Positions 18,301 through 25,945 of a stretch of 64,000 nucleotides of DNA are shown here, piece after piece. The translations under genes were made by a program, and so were the position numbers. Positions within the stretch are counted from its first letter, which is position 1. Each line of letters begins with the position of its first letter. The DNA comes from Methylobacter marinus A45 (GTDB lineage Bacteria > Pseudomonadota > Gammaproteobacteria > Methylococcales > Methylomonadaceae), in NCBI RefSeq assembly GCF_000383855.1, contig NZ_KB912877.1, positions 4,277,226 to 4,341,225 of the forward strand, written 5' to 3'. The notes below the pieces were generated by a model. It was not told the origin of the DNA, did no database searches, and was given only the letters and a program-made list of their open reading frames with translations.

Positions 18301-18546
18301 CGTTTGCGGCCTATTCTGATGACCTCCTTTGCGTTTGTTGCCGGGCTTATTCCACTCATGTTCGCTTCCGGCGCGGGAAAAATAGGCAACAATACCATCG
18401 GCTCGGCAGCCGCGGGGGGCATGATTTTCGGCACAATTTTCGGGGTCATCGTCATCCCCGGTTTATATGTGGTGTTTGCGAAAATCGCGGACAAGCGCAA
18501 ACGTAACGGAAGGAAGGAAGAAATTGCGTTATCTGAAACTATTTGA
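15388..18546 (+). CDS. RND efflux pump, AcrB-like (HAE1)
   Basis: A 1052-residue proton-driven efflux pump with 12 TMs and two large periplasmic loops. TM4 carries VVDNAIVVIEAVH, so the first Asp of the proton relay is kept and the second (AcrB Asp408) is Asn, as in a subset of Bacteroidetes-type pumps. The TM10 Lys is present in GILGKNAILIIEY. It forms an operon with the adaptor; the channel gene follows after 417 bases. Substrates cannot be told from the sequence. Position next to the sterol operon is probably coincidental, since bstABC already provides sterol transport. Confidence 0.92.
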   Translation: MTAKFIHRPVLSIVISILITLMGLLSLTQLPVTQFPDIAPPEVNVTTKFTGANAEVVVKAVITPLERAINGVPGMAYMSSVSGNDGSGEIQIIFKAGVDPEVASVNVQNRVSSVLDELPAEAIKAGVIVEKVQNSMLLYINLLSSDPQLDEKFLYNFTDINVLKELKRIEGVGFAEILGSREYSMRVWLRPDKMMMYNISAAEIIEKLKAQNVEAAPGKIGESSGKKAQALQYVLKYTGKHSTREAYENIVISGKNDGEILRLKDVAEIEFDSQDYDVLSKENGQPSAAILLKQRPGSNAKEVIDNIKTTMAEIKANSFPPGMDYTLSYDVSEFLDASIHEVIKTLAEAFVLVALVVFIFLQDFRSTIIPILAVPVSLIGTFFFMQLMGFSLNLITLFALVLAIGIVVDNAIVVIEAVHAKMEHSGMGARKATEQAMREISGAIIAITLVMSAVFLPVAFMDGPTGVFYRQFSLTMACSIVLSGITALTLTPALCALFLKNMHNDKQAKKSLLQKFFGRFNSGYDKLSGNYRKLIGAIANRRLITFGILIAFSIGSGLIGRIVPSGFIPEEDQGTIYANITAPSGATLERTEKVSDEVQRIASRLQSVNSVSSLAGFSLLSEGTGAVYGMNLISLKNWDKRTVSDKDVIRTLEDKTRHIKDASIEFFTPPPVPGYGNSSGFEMRLLDKTGSADLARLQTVAESFVAELNKRPEIENAFTTFNARFPQFLLHIDGDKAAQKGITAENAMSTLQTLIGSQYATNFIRFGQMYKVMVQALPEYRAQPDDLMKLYIKNDAGEMVPFSSFLWTEKVYGPEQVTRYNMYTSAMVNGQPAKGYSSGQAIAAIKDVAAQKLPKGFGYDWAGSSRDQARAGNQAIYIFLISLVFVYLLLAAQYESFLLPMPVILSLPMGIFGALFLLMVMGLENNIYAQIAMIMLIGILGKNAILIIEYAVMKHRLGKTPFEAAVEGAALRLRPILMTSFAFVAGLIPLMFASGAGKIGNNTIGSAAAGGMIFGTIFGVIVIPGLYVVFAKIADKRKRNGRKEEIALSETI

Positions 18547-18963
18547 CTGATTACGCAGTGAGTCGAATTCAAATGGATTTCAAACGCATCGTTAACCGGG
18601 CTTTCAGGCCACGCAGCAAGAGAGGATAAAAGTTGCGCTGCCTGCCACCTCAAACGAGGGGAGCAAAATCGCCCGTGCCTAGAGCAATCAGCCGTTACCC
18701 GAAAACAACGGCTGTTGTAAAAATTGACTATTGTTATTGACAGGCCTGCCTGAAAAATACAGTAGGGTACGCAGTGCATACCTTCTCCAGCGGTTCCGGT
18801 GAAAGTCATCCCAAAAGGTACGCGATGCGTACCCTACCGGATTTATGAAAATCTCTGACGCCCTATCGGTCAGTGAATGGCTTGTTTTTCATGGCGACGC
18901 ATGTCTGAAGGTAATGTTTCCGACTAATGAATAAAAGCTCTAATATCTACTACGTAAGAGTAA
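18547..18963. other. Gap between RND pump and channel genes
   Basis: No gene is visible here. It holds a palindromic element (18762-18837) that could attenuate read-through into the channel gene. I see no promoter clear enough to list. Confidence 0.5.
18762..18837. repeat. Palindromic repeat with 12-bp arms
   Basis: GTAGGGTACGCA (18762-18773) and TGCGTACCCTAC (18826-18837) are perfect inverted arms around an internal imperfect copy. It resembles REP-type extragenic palindromes and may act as a bidirectional hairpin between the pump and channel genes. Confidence 0.6.
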
Positions 18964-20400
18964 ATGAAGAATCAAATTTTTAACTCCCTGATCTTGTCGT
19001 CTTTGGCGATGACCTTCAGTGGATGCTCGACACTCGATACCCACTTGTCCATTCCGGAAAAGGCAATGCCGGCAAGTTTCCAGGATCAAAAAAGCAGCAC
19101 AACCACGAGCATTGCAAACATCGACTGGCGCCAATACTTTGCCGATCCGCATCTGGTAAAGCTGATCGATACCGCCGTCAGCAACAATCTCGATTTGCAA
19201 ATGGCCTTGCAGCGCATTGAAGTATCGCGCTCAAGCGTGAAACTGGCCAACGGCGCGCTGCTGCCGAAAGTGGATTTGAATATAGGCGGCAGTGTGCGCA
19301 AATTCGGGCTTTACACCATGGACGGGGCAGGTAACGCTTCCACCGAAATCACGCCCGGCCAAATCGTGCCCGAACACTTGCCCGATATTTATCTGGGTCT
19401 GCAGGCATCCTGGGAAGTCGATATCTGGGGCAAGCTGCGAAACCAGCGCAAGTCAGCGATTTCGGAATATCTGGCAAGCATTGAAGGAACCAACTTCGTC
19501 ATTTCAAATCTGGTGGCCGATGTGGCGATTTACTATAACAAATTGCTGGCCCTGGACAATGAGCTGGACATCATCAGGCAGACCATACAGAAACAGCAGG
19601 AAGCGCTGGAGGTCATAAAGCTGCAGAAACAAGCGGGCAGGGCGAATGAGCTGGCGGTACAGCAATTCAACGCGCAGCTGCTCAATACGCGGATTTTGGC
19701 CCAAAAAGTGCGGCAACAAATCACGGAAGCCGAAAACCAGCTAAATTTCCTGCTGGGGCGTTATCCCCAGCCCATTGAACGGTCGAAAGAGCTTTTGTTC
19801 AAGGTGGTTCCCAAACAAATTGCATCCGGCGTGCCTTCGCAATTGCTGGCGAACCGCCCCGACATTCGCGCGGCGGAGTTTCAGATTCAGGCAAGCAAAT
19901 TTGATTTGAAAGCGGCGAAGGCGGCTTTTTTCCCGAATTTCAATATCACCGCGACTTTGGGCTTCCAGGCATTCAACCCCGAATTTTTATTTGCGTCGCC
20001 GGCCTCGCTTGCCTATTCCGTCATGGGAACCCTGATTGCGCCGCTGATCAACAGGAATGCGTTGAAAGCGCGGTTCAATACGGCAAAGGCCAATCAGTTG
20101 AGCGCCATGTACAACTATCAGAAAACCATTCTGAACGGTTATGTCGAAGTGGTTAACGAACTTTCAAAAATCGAGAATTTGCGGCAAGTGCACGCCCTGA
20201 AAAAGCAACAAAGCGAGGTCTTGAAAAAGTCCGTTGCAACCTCCAACGAACTCTATAAAACCGCCAGGGCAAACTACCTGGAGATTCTGATTGCCCAGCA
20301 AAGCGCCCTGCAGGCCAATCTCGAACTGATCAATGTCATCAAGCGCGAACGCATAGCGGCGATCAATATTTACAAGGCATTAGGCGGCGGATGGACATAA
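18964..20400 (+). CDS. Outer-membrane efflux channel (TolC/OprM-type, NodT family)
   Basis: A 478-residue outer-membrane factor lipoprotein with the lipobox FSGC near residue 21 and the duplicated helical-barrel layout of OprM. Conserved family segments include DWRQYFADPHL near the N-terminus, ASWEVDIWGKLRNQRKSA mid-protein and LLANRPDIRAAEFQ in the second repeat. It completes the tripartite system with the adaptor and pump upstream. The 417-base gap leaves open whether it is co-transcribed or separately controlled. Confidence 0.92.
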   Translation: MKNQIFNSLILSSLAMTFSGCSTLDTHLSIPEKAMPASFQDQKSSTTTSIANIDWRQYFADPHLVKLIDTAVSNNLDLQMALQRIEVSRSSVKLANGALLPKVDLNIGGSVRKFGLYTMDGAGNASTEITPGQIVPEHLPDIYLGLQASWEVDIWGKLRNQRKSAISEYLASIEGTNFVISNLVADVAIYYNKLLALDNELDIIRQTIQKQQEALEVIKLQKQAGRANELAVQQFNAQLLNTRILAQKVRQQITEAENQLNFLLGRYPQPIERSKELLFKVVPKQIASGVPSQLLANRPDIRAAEFQIQASKFDLKAAKAAFFPNFNITATLGFQAFNPEFLFASPASLAYSVMGTLIAPLINRNALKARFNTAKANQLSAMYNYQKTILNGYVEVVNELSKIENLRQVHALKKQQSEVLKKSVATSNELYKTARANYLEILIAQQSALQANLELINVIKRERIAAINIYKALGGGWT

Positions 20401-20462
20401 TGGCGGCAGTCAGTCAGCAGGAGGCGCAGTGAACCGGAGCGTATGGTCATAAGCATGGAATC

Positions 20463-20500
20463 GCAGGTGCGAATTCATTCGCACTGGAACCCGCACCTGC
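20463..20500. repeat. Short palindromic repeat, family A copy 1
   Basis: GCAGGTGCG, an inner GCGAATTCATTCGC palindrome and CGCACCTGC form a hairpin between two converging genes. This copy is a variant of the GTAGGTGCGAATTCAT family found at 29598, 39571 and 47458. Confidence 0.65.
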
Positions 20501-20528
20501 ATAGAAGAATCATCGCATGCCTACATCA

Positions 20529-21524
20529 TCAATTGCCGGTGTAGCGTTCGACAATCTCCACACGCCGGTTTTTTGCACGGCCCTGTTCCGTCCGGTTAGA
20601 AGCGACAGGTGCCACCATGCCGGCTCCCGCCGGTGTCAGACGCTGACTGTCGATGCCATGCTCCGATACGAGCGTGTTTACGACGGCCTGGGCCCGGCGC
20701 TGGGAAAGGGACAAATTATAGTCGAATGCGCCTTTGCCGTCCGTGTGCCCTACAATCAACAGTTGCATACCGGGATTCCCGGCCAAGAGCGCGGCCAATT
20801 GTTTAATCTGGGGCGCTGACTCCGGCTTAATCTCCGCCTGATCGAAGTCGAAGTAGATGCCGTAGATGGCAATCCGGCCGTCGCGCTCCAAAGCCTGCTG
20901 CATTTCGCTGGACTCGACGACCGAGATCTTGTCGGCTTCCATCGGCTTTGATTCAACGACGGTCACGGCGACATGCGGCGTCAAGGGGCGGTTTTTGGTC
21001 GCTTTTGTTTCGACCCCGAGCATGCCGACGGTAACCCGGCTGTCCGCTCCCGCTTTCTCCGCCAGCAGGTAGACGCTCGTGTCCCAGGTTGTGGGCAGGC
21101 CGATTTGTCCCTTTCCGGCCGTCCAGAAGGTCGAAGCCGCCCGGGCCGGCGAGCATTCATTCGCGCCCTTGCAGAAAAAGCGGATCTCGAAACCCTTCGA
21201 ACGCAATGCCGCTTCGTAGTTACGCATGACTTCCAGGACCGAGCGATCTCCCGGTCCCTCATATCTGATCGACGTAAGCTTCCCGGACAGGTCCACCTGC
21301 CATGCCTCGGGCTTGTCCTTTTCGCCGCGTTCCAGCGCTTTGCCCGGCAGCTTCAATTCTTCGTAGGCTTTGGTCTCGTAGAAGTTGATGTGCGATCCTT
21401 CATAACGTCCGACCAGGGGATGATCGCCGGAACCGGCCAGATCGGCCTCCTGCGCTTGCGATACGCGGCCTGACAGGGCGGAAGCGGCCAGGAGCAAAAA
21501 TAAAATTCTCAACGGCAGTTTCAT
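20529..21524 (-). CDS. OmpA-family protein with N-terminal DUF4892 domain
   Basis: A 331-residue exported protein: signal peptide over the first 24 residues, a DUF4892-like region at about 35-190 and a C-terminal OmpA peptidoglycan-binding domain with IYFDFDQAEIKPES and the NRRVEI end motif. Such proteins anchor the envelope to peptidoglycan; the role of DUF4892 is not known. A strong AGGGAGG site sits eight bases before the ATG, so it does not depend on upstream translation. Confidence 0.85.
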   Translation of the reverse strand: MKLPLRILFLLLAASALSGRVSQAQEADLAGSGDHPLVGRYEGSHINFYETKAYEELKLPGKALERGEKDKPEAWQVDLSGKLTSIRYEGPGDRSVLEVMRNYEAALRSKGFEIRFFCKGANECSPARAASTFWTAGKGQIGLPTTWDTSVYLLAEKAGADSRVTVGMLGVETKATKNRPLTPHVAVTVVESKPMEADKISVVESSEMQQALERDGRIAIYGIYFDFDQAEIKPESAPQIKQLAALLAGNPGMQLLIVGHTDGKGAFDYNLSLSQRRAQAVVNTLVSEHGIDSQRLTPAGAGMVAPVASNRTEQGRAKNRRVEIVERYTGN

Positions 21525-21575
21525 GCGTTTGCCTCCCTTTGTTCGTTTCCAGCGAAAAGCAGCGTCCCAGTCACA

Positions 21576-21632
21576 GGATGTACTGACGACGGGAGGCGCA
21601 ACGTTCGAAAGCGATGCGCTTCACTGCGTCGC
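21576..21632. repeat. Short repeat, family D copy 1
   Basis: The stretch beginning ggatgtactgacgac with GGAGGCGCAA and GATGCGCTTCAC arms forms an imperfect hairpin. A second copy is at 22713-22770, about 1.1 kb away. It looks like a REP-type extragenic palindrome. Confidence 0.6.
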
Positions 21633-21649
21633 CTAGAGCGCCTACTTTT

Positions 21650-21711
21650 GGTCAGCGATCCTATGCAAGATTCCAGTTTCAGGGAGTCGTCTTTAGCCAA
21701 ATGCTTGATGG
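21650..21711. repeat. Dispersed repeat, family E copy 1
   Basis: Roughly 57 bases here (core: cctatgcaagattccagttt) are nearly identical to 29510-29568. Differences are scattered substitutions and one indel. In reverse orientation it joins a ggatgt...ctgac motif like the start of family D, so D and E may be parts of one composite element. Confidence 0.6.
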
Positions 21712-21983
21712 CCGGTTCCGTCCCTTGAACGACATGCATGCCTGAATGCCGTTTGATGAGTTCAGGTCTGTTTTGCAGGTGGTTGCGGAAGTTTTTCAGT
21801 TTGCTAACGGTTTTATCCAGAATGAGCATTGCATTCATAATGCCAGGTTCCTTTTCCATATTCGCATGAGGTAAAAAGCTTGCCGGGCGCGGCCTCGGAA
21901 AGCAGAAAAAACATGACCGCATTATAGCCGCGCTCCGGTTAAGTGCAATGTCAGGCCGGTTTTGAGTTTGTGATTCGTTGCCA

Positions 21984-22589
21984 TTACGTGCCGCCAGCAA
22001 GGGTAGTAGCGGCCCGTCTACGATACATTATCATTGCCATTAACAGCATACACGCCACCGCAACGGCGGCGGGAAACAGTACTGTCGTAATGGAATAATT
22101 CTCAAGCGCCATCATGACGAGGATATTGCGGACAACGAACAGGGAAAAGAACAGCAAGGATTCTGAATGCGGAAAACTATACGCCTTCCTGAACGTTGGT
22201 CCGAACCCGAGAACATCGACGGTTGTAAGAACGACAACGGCCCACAATGGGTCGGACGAAAAATACCAAAGCGGCAAGGAAGACATTGCCAATGTAAAAA
22301 ATAGCCAATCCGTTTTTGTGATTGTAATATCGGCACGCTTAACGTAAGCGAGGAATGCAACAAACACCGTTATGCATCCGGATACCCCGATGGGCCAGGC
22401 GCCCACACCGCCTTTATCTTCGATCTGTGCAAGAAAAACCACGAAGGTTGTGGCGCCCCAAATGATCCAGGAAAAAACATGGGGCTTGGTCGCGCCGCTA
22501 ATGATTGTCCGGATATACGGAACAAACGCTGCGAAAGTAAGCGCGATAGCGACAGCGCTTAAAATCTCTTTGTAAGGCATGACTCCCAT
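21984..22589 (-). CDS. Small polytopic membrane protein
   Basis: A 201-residue protein with about six or seven hydrophobic segments, starting with EILSAVAIALTFAAFVPYI. The overall shape is that of a PQ-loop or SemiSWEET-like protein, but I cannot confirm the PQ motif. The start is the ATG at 22589 with AAAGGAG six bases upstream; the in-frame TTG seven codons before it overlaps this site and is rejected. The function is not recognisable. Confidence 0.7.
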   Translation of the reverse strand: MGVMPYKEILSAVAIALTFAAFVPYIRTIISGATKPHVFSWIIWGATTFVVFLAQIEDKGGVGAWPIGVSGCITVFVAFLAYVKRADITITKTDWLFFTLAMSSLPLWYFSSDPLWAVVVLTTVDVLGFGPTFRKAYSFPHSESLLFFSLFVVRNILVMMALENYSITTVLFPAAVAVACMLLMAMIMYRRRAATTLAGGT

Positions 22590-22957
22590 ATGTTCTCCTT
22601 TGTCCAACAAAATATGCCTGTCTTATATACCAGAACCATTATAGAACAACCGTTTTCTACAACCCCTATAGTTATAAGGATTTGGTCGTCAATAACTTCC
22701 CTGTTTAAACAGAGGATGTGCCGACGCCAGGAGGCGCATCGTTCGCGATTGATACGCTTCACCGCATCGCCATACCCGTCAGCACCAATCGCATTGCCGG
22801 CAAAACAAGATCAAATCCCCTTGCGCAACAGCCATCAATTAATAATGCCCGAAGTTTACTGATTGATGGGGATGAGTATTTCGGATAGCATTGGCGGCCG
22901 TTTGGGCGTAACGCCTGTTTTTCGCATCAACTTCATCGTCCTGTCGACCATCCCGAA
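22590..22957. other. Divergent intergenic region with a family D repeat
   Basis: This gap lies between the leftward membrane protein and the rightward CAP gene. It contains repeat D2 (22713-22770) and AT-rich sequence around 22620-22700 that probably carries the promoter of the membrane-protein gene. I see no gene. Confidence 0.5.
22713..22770. repeat. Short repeat, family D copy 2
   Basis: This copy begins ggatgtgccgacgcc and carries GGAGGCGCATC and GATACGCTTCAC arms. It is similar to 21576-21632 over about 57 bases with substitutions that largely keep the hairpin. Confidence 0.6.
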
Positions 22958-23527
22958 ATGAACAAACTCGCTCTGATTACACTGATATGGCTAGTCGCTT
23001 CCTATTGCCAGGCAGATTCCTATGAAGGCACCGCGCTCCGGATAGACCCGCGGCAACTGGAACGCCGGATTCATCAGGAGGTCAATCGCGAGCGGCAGAA
23101 ATACGGCCTGGCGCCACTGGCGCGGGATGAAAAGCTGACCGAGATAGCGCGCAATCACAGCCAGGAAATGGCCAGATACAATTTCTTCAGTCATATCAAT
23201 CCGCGGCATGAAGACCCGACCGCGCGCGGCAAACGGCAGGGATGGAACGAAAAGAAGCAAATCGGCCCCCGTACCTGGAAAACCGGTCTGGCCGAAAATA
23301 TTTTCCTGAACAGCCTTTACAACAAAATAGTGACGACAAGAGAGAACGGCACCGTCAGCCGGGAATATTTCTGGAATAATCCGGACCAGCTCGCGCAAAC
23401 GACAGTACAGGGCTGGATGGACAGCCCGCCGCATCGACACAATATCCTGTCTCCGCTGGTTGACCGCCAAGGCATCGGCGTCGCCATATCGGGCAATGAC
23501 GTGTATGTGACGGAGGATTTGTTTTAA
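22958..23527 (+). CDS. CAP-domain (SCP/PR1-like) secreted protein
   Basis: A 189-residue protein with a signal peptide (cleavage near residue 19, after SYCQA) and one CAP domain. Family signatures are visible: HQEVNRERQKYGLAPL, ARNHSQEMA, FFSHINP, and the late W-x-SPPHRHNIL motif. His residues in FSH and PHRHN would be the cavity pair of the family. Bacterial CAP proteins are common but their substrates are mostly unknown. Confidence 0.88.
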   Translation: MNKLALITLIWLVASYCQADSYEGTALRIDPRQLERRIHQEVNRERQKYGLAPLARDEKLTEIARNHSQEMARYNFFSHINPRHEDPTARGKRQGWNEKKQIGPRTWKTGLAENIFLNSLYNKIVTTRENGTVSREYFWNNPDQLAQTTVQGWMDSPPHRHNILSPLVDRQGIGVAISGNDVYVTEDLF

Positions 23528-23542
23528 CAGGGATAGACGCGG

Positions 23543-23995
23543 TTATCGCCGACCCTCAAGCTCTTTAATCAGGATCTTCATTTCGTTAATCTCCTTGCGT
23601 TGGGTCTCGATAATGGCGTCGGCAAGCTTGCGGACGCGCGGGTCCGAGATGCGGGCACGCTCGCTGGTCAGGATGGCGATGGAATGATGAGGAATCATGG
23701 CCTTCATGTAAGAGACATCGTCCACGGTGCTCTGGCTGCGGACGAGCCACAGCGCGAGGGCGAAAACGAGCGCGCTGCCCGCAAAAATACCTGTATTCAC
23801 GCGCCGGTCGGGGTACATATTCAGCATGTATCCCAACATGATGATAGCCATTGTCGCGCCCATCACGATCGCCATGTACATGCGTGTCTCGCTGAAAACC
23901 ACATGCTCTAACTGGTAGGTGTTCAAATACATCAGCACCAGCATAACGACGGTTGAAGTCGCGATCATGGCACCGAATTTTGCGTACTTGCTCAT
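23543..23995 (-). CDS. DUF305 membrane protein
   Basis: A 150-residue protein with three N-terminal membrane segments (about residues 8-25, 38-58 and 70-87) and a C-terminal DUF305 part containing SYMKAMIPHHSIAI. The HH pair in that motif is typical of the family and may bind metal. It converges tail to tail with the CAP gene, 15 bases apart. No copper genes are adjacent, so a metal role is only suggested by the family. Confidence 0.82.
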   Translation of the reverse strand: MSKYAKFGAMIATSTVVMLVLMYLNTYQLEHVVFSETRMYMAIVMGATMAIIMLGYMLNMYPDRRVNTGIFAGSALVFALALWLVRSQSTVDDVSYMKAMIPHHSIAILTSERARISDPRVRKLADAIIETQRKEINEMKILIKELEGRR

Positions 23996-24089
23996 AGTGA
24001 TCCTCCGGTGTAAATGTGGATTGCCACTGCGGCACGGCTGACGCTTGAATCAGGTCGTGCCGCTTTTTACCGTCGCCCCGTCCCCATTG

Positions 24090-24767
24090 TCAGCCGGCGG
24101 GCTCTCCGATAAAAATGATGGAAGCCGGAGCACGGGTTTTCGGGTTCACGGGTTCGAGTTGCTCAACAAGTCTGAAGCCGTTTTCCAGAAACAACGATTT
24201 CCAGGTTTCCAAGGTCCTGAAGTACCAGGGTGCGGGATCGGTGAATGCATCACTGAATCCGCTCCAGCTTCCTTCGCGCCAGCCGTCCTCATAATGGTTT
24301 TCCCCGCAACCTGCCACAGGGTGAATTGTCTGAATAATAAGAGCACCGTGCTCATTCAATAAGGAGGGGATTTGTTGAAATAAATGATTAACGGATGTCT
24401 CGCCAAGCAGGGAAAAATTGCACACGACGACATCGAATTGTTCACCGAGCGCTTGCAATGACACGTCCTCATAGGACAACACCCGAAACCTTCCGCCTCC
24501 ATCCTTTGCGGCAGCCTCGACAAATTCAGGCACGATATCGATGCCCAGCGCGTTTATCCCCGTACGGGCCAATTCCCTGATAAGCCAGCCTTCACCACAA
24601 CCGACATCAAGAACGGTGTTTGGTTCTCTACGCAATATCGCATTCACGACCGCCTTATTCGTGATCAGCATTCTGTTTTCGATTTCACCGTGACGGACAG
24701 CCGCGATCCAGGGCTGAACATTCTTTTTCCATGACGCTATGATTTCGTGGTCGGTCAGTTTACTCAT
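24090..24767 (-). CDS. Class I SAM-dependent methyltransferase
   Basis: A 225-residue methyltransferase with motif I VLDVGCGEGWLIREL, motif II acidic residue in NALGIDIVPEFV, and a post-motif region FDVVVCNFSLLGE. There is no signal peptide or membrane segment. The family is broad, and neither the sequence nor its neighbours (MsrB and the DUF305 protein) reveal a substrate. Length is normal for a stand-alone small-molecule methyltransferase. Confidence 0.83.
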   Translation of the reverse strand: MSKLTDHEIIASWKKNVQPWIAAVRHGEIENRMLITNKAVVNAILRREPNTVLDVGCGEGWLIRELARTGINALGIDIVPEFVEAAAKDGGGRFRVLSYEDVSLQALGEQFDVVVCNFSLLGETSVNHLFQQIPSLLNEHGALIIQTIHPVAGCGENHYEDGWREGSWSGFSDAFTDPAPWYFRTLETWKSLFLENGFRLVEQLEPVNPKTRAPASIIFIGEPAG

Positions 24768-24806
24768 GGGTCGGTTATCAGCTGACGTCCGCTCTTGAAC
24801 GCGTTG

Positions 24807-25328
24807 TTATTTTGATGGTTTTTCAAACATCGGCACAAATTCCCCGTAGCCGCTTGCTTCCAGCTTGTCGGCCGGAATGAAGCGCAGCGCGGCTGAATTC
24901 ATGCAGTAGCGTTTGCCGCCTGTGGCCTGCGGGCCGTCGTCGAAGACATGGCCCAGGTGCGAGTCGGCCAGGCGGCTGCGCACTTCGGTGCGCGTGATGA
25001 AAAAGCCGCGGTCTGTTCGGAGGGTAATGCTGTCCTCGCTGATCGGCCTGGTAAAGCTCGGCCAGCCTGTGCCGGAGTCATACTTATCCAGCGAACTGAA
25101 CAGGGGTTCGCCCGAAACCACATCGACATAAATGCCGGGCTGCTTGTTATCCCAGTATTCATTATTGAACGCGCGCTCCGTGCCTTCGCGCTGCGTCACC
25201 TCGAACTGCAACGGCGTCAGCCGGCTTTTGAGTTCCTCCGGAGAAGGCTTTATAAATGATTGGGCGTCCCAGGCGAAGGCCGTAGCGGCCCATAACGATA
25301 AGGTCAATGATAAAACGGCTTTATTCAT
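24807..25328 (-). CDS. msrB: Peptide-methionine (R)-S-oxide reductase MsrB, exported
   Basis: A 173-residue protein with an N-terminal signal (cleavage near residue 19, after TAFA), so it probably repairs periplasmic proteins. MsrB motifs are complete: [19 protein letters not shown] and the catalytic Cys142 in [11 protein letters not shown]. The two CxxC zinc pairs of many MsrB proteins are absent ([11 protein letters not shown] stands at the first site), so this is the zinc-free form. A separate exported MsrA is encoded at 46441-47127. Confidence 0.92.
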   Translation of the reverse strand: MNKAVLSLTLSLWAATAFAWDAQSFIKPSPEELKSRLTPLQFEVTQREGTERAFNNEYWDNKQPGIYVDVVSGEPLFSSLDKYDSGTGWPSFTRPISEDSITLRTDRGFFITRTEVRSRLADSHLGHVFDDGPQATGGKRYCMNSAALRFIPADKLEASGYGEFVPMFEKPSK

Positions 25329-25492
25329 GGTAAAACTCCAAAACGTTACCTGTTATGACATCTCGGTGGCAAAACTGTTCAGCAAGGCGGTCAGGGCAAC
25401 CGTGTATCGCGTCTTTTTGCTCCTGCAACAGTGCCCATCAAAATTAGTTGGGTACAACCGGAATTTGTTCGATGGTCTTGCCCGAATTTATT

Positions 25493-25615
25493 TTATTTTA
25501 CCGAAGCCGCGGGCGCGGCAATCATGACGCCATTTTGCGCGAACAGATCCTGAATAACCCTATCCAGCCCTTGGACCGGGTCGTAAATACGGCCCCAGCG
25601 AAAACGAATCAGCAT
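25493..25615 (-). CDS. Small 40-residue protein in the zinc-limitation operon
   Basis: This short frame starts at an ATG (25615) with AAGGG seven bases upstream, 9 bases behind the DUF1826 remnant. The product begins MLIRFRWGRIYDPVQGLDR and ends in AAPAASVK. I do not recognise it. The good ribosome site and tight spacing in a Zur-type operon support a real gene, though no homology is claimed. Confidence 0.4.
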   Translation of the reverse strand: MLIRFRWGRIYDPVQGLDRVIQDLFAQNGVMIAAPAASVK

Positions 25616-25624
25616 GCTTTACCC

Positions 25625-25924
25625 TTACGCAAAGTCGAGAGTCAACAATAACCGGCGCGGTAATGCCGGGTTGACTTGCGGCGAGCGGTGTACCGCGCCA
25701 TGTTGTTCATTGCCTTCCCAGGTACGGCCTTTCACCAAGCCCACCGCATAGGCCGGCATGGCGGAAATGGCGGCCGGGTCCAGAATGAGCCCGGATTGCT
25801 CGTCCTTAAGTCCGCCCAATTTGCCGCGGTCAACATAAGCGTCTTCCAGCCATTCCGTGCCGATACCGCCATAGGTGCAGACCAGGCGGCAAGTGACCGA
25901 ATCCACATGAAAACGCGGGTACAT
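25625..25924 (-). pseudogene. DUF1826 protein, N-terminal half missing
   Basis: The 99 residues match only the C-terminal half of DUF1826 proteins (PRFHVDSVTCRLVCTYGGIG, then WEGNEQHGAVHRSP and RRLLLTLDF); family members are roughly twice as long. Upstream, the frame continues through VRHADHP straight to the stop codon of the GTPase gene. This suggests a deletion that removed the first half of the gene and placed the remainder in the GTPase frame. DUF1826 genes commonly accompany COG0523 GTPases under Zur control. Translation from the ATG at 25924 is possible, but the product is probably non-functional. Confidence 0.7.
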
Positions 25925-25945
25925 GGGATGGTCGGCATGCCGGAC

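Larger units (their letters stand above)
21525..21983. other. Intergenic region with two repeat copies
   Basis: This region holds repeat copies D1 and E1, described separately. A minus-strand frame (21521-21838) with an AAGGAA site starts outside the repeats, but its second half is translated repeat DNA, so I do not call it. Confidence 0.5.

Noticed and set aside
21521-21838. Minus-strand frame ending at the OmpA-family start with an ATGA overlap
   Set aside because: The second half is translated repeat DNA (families E and D), and the OmpA gene has its own strong ribosome site, so the overlap looks accidental.
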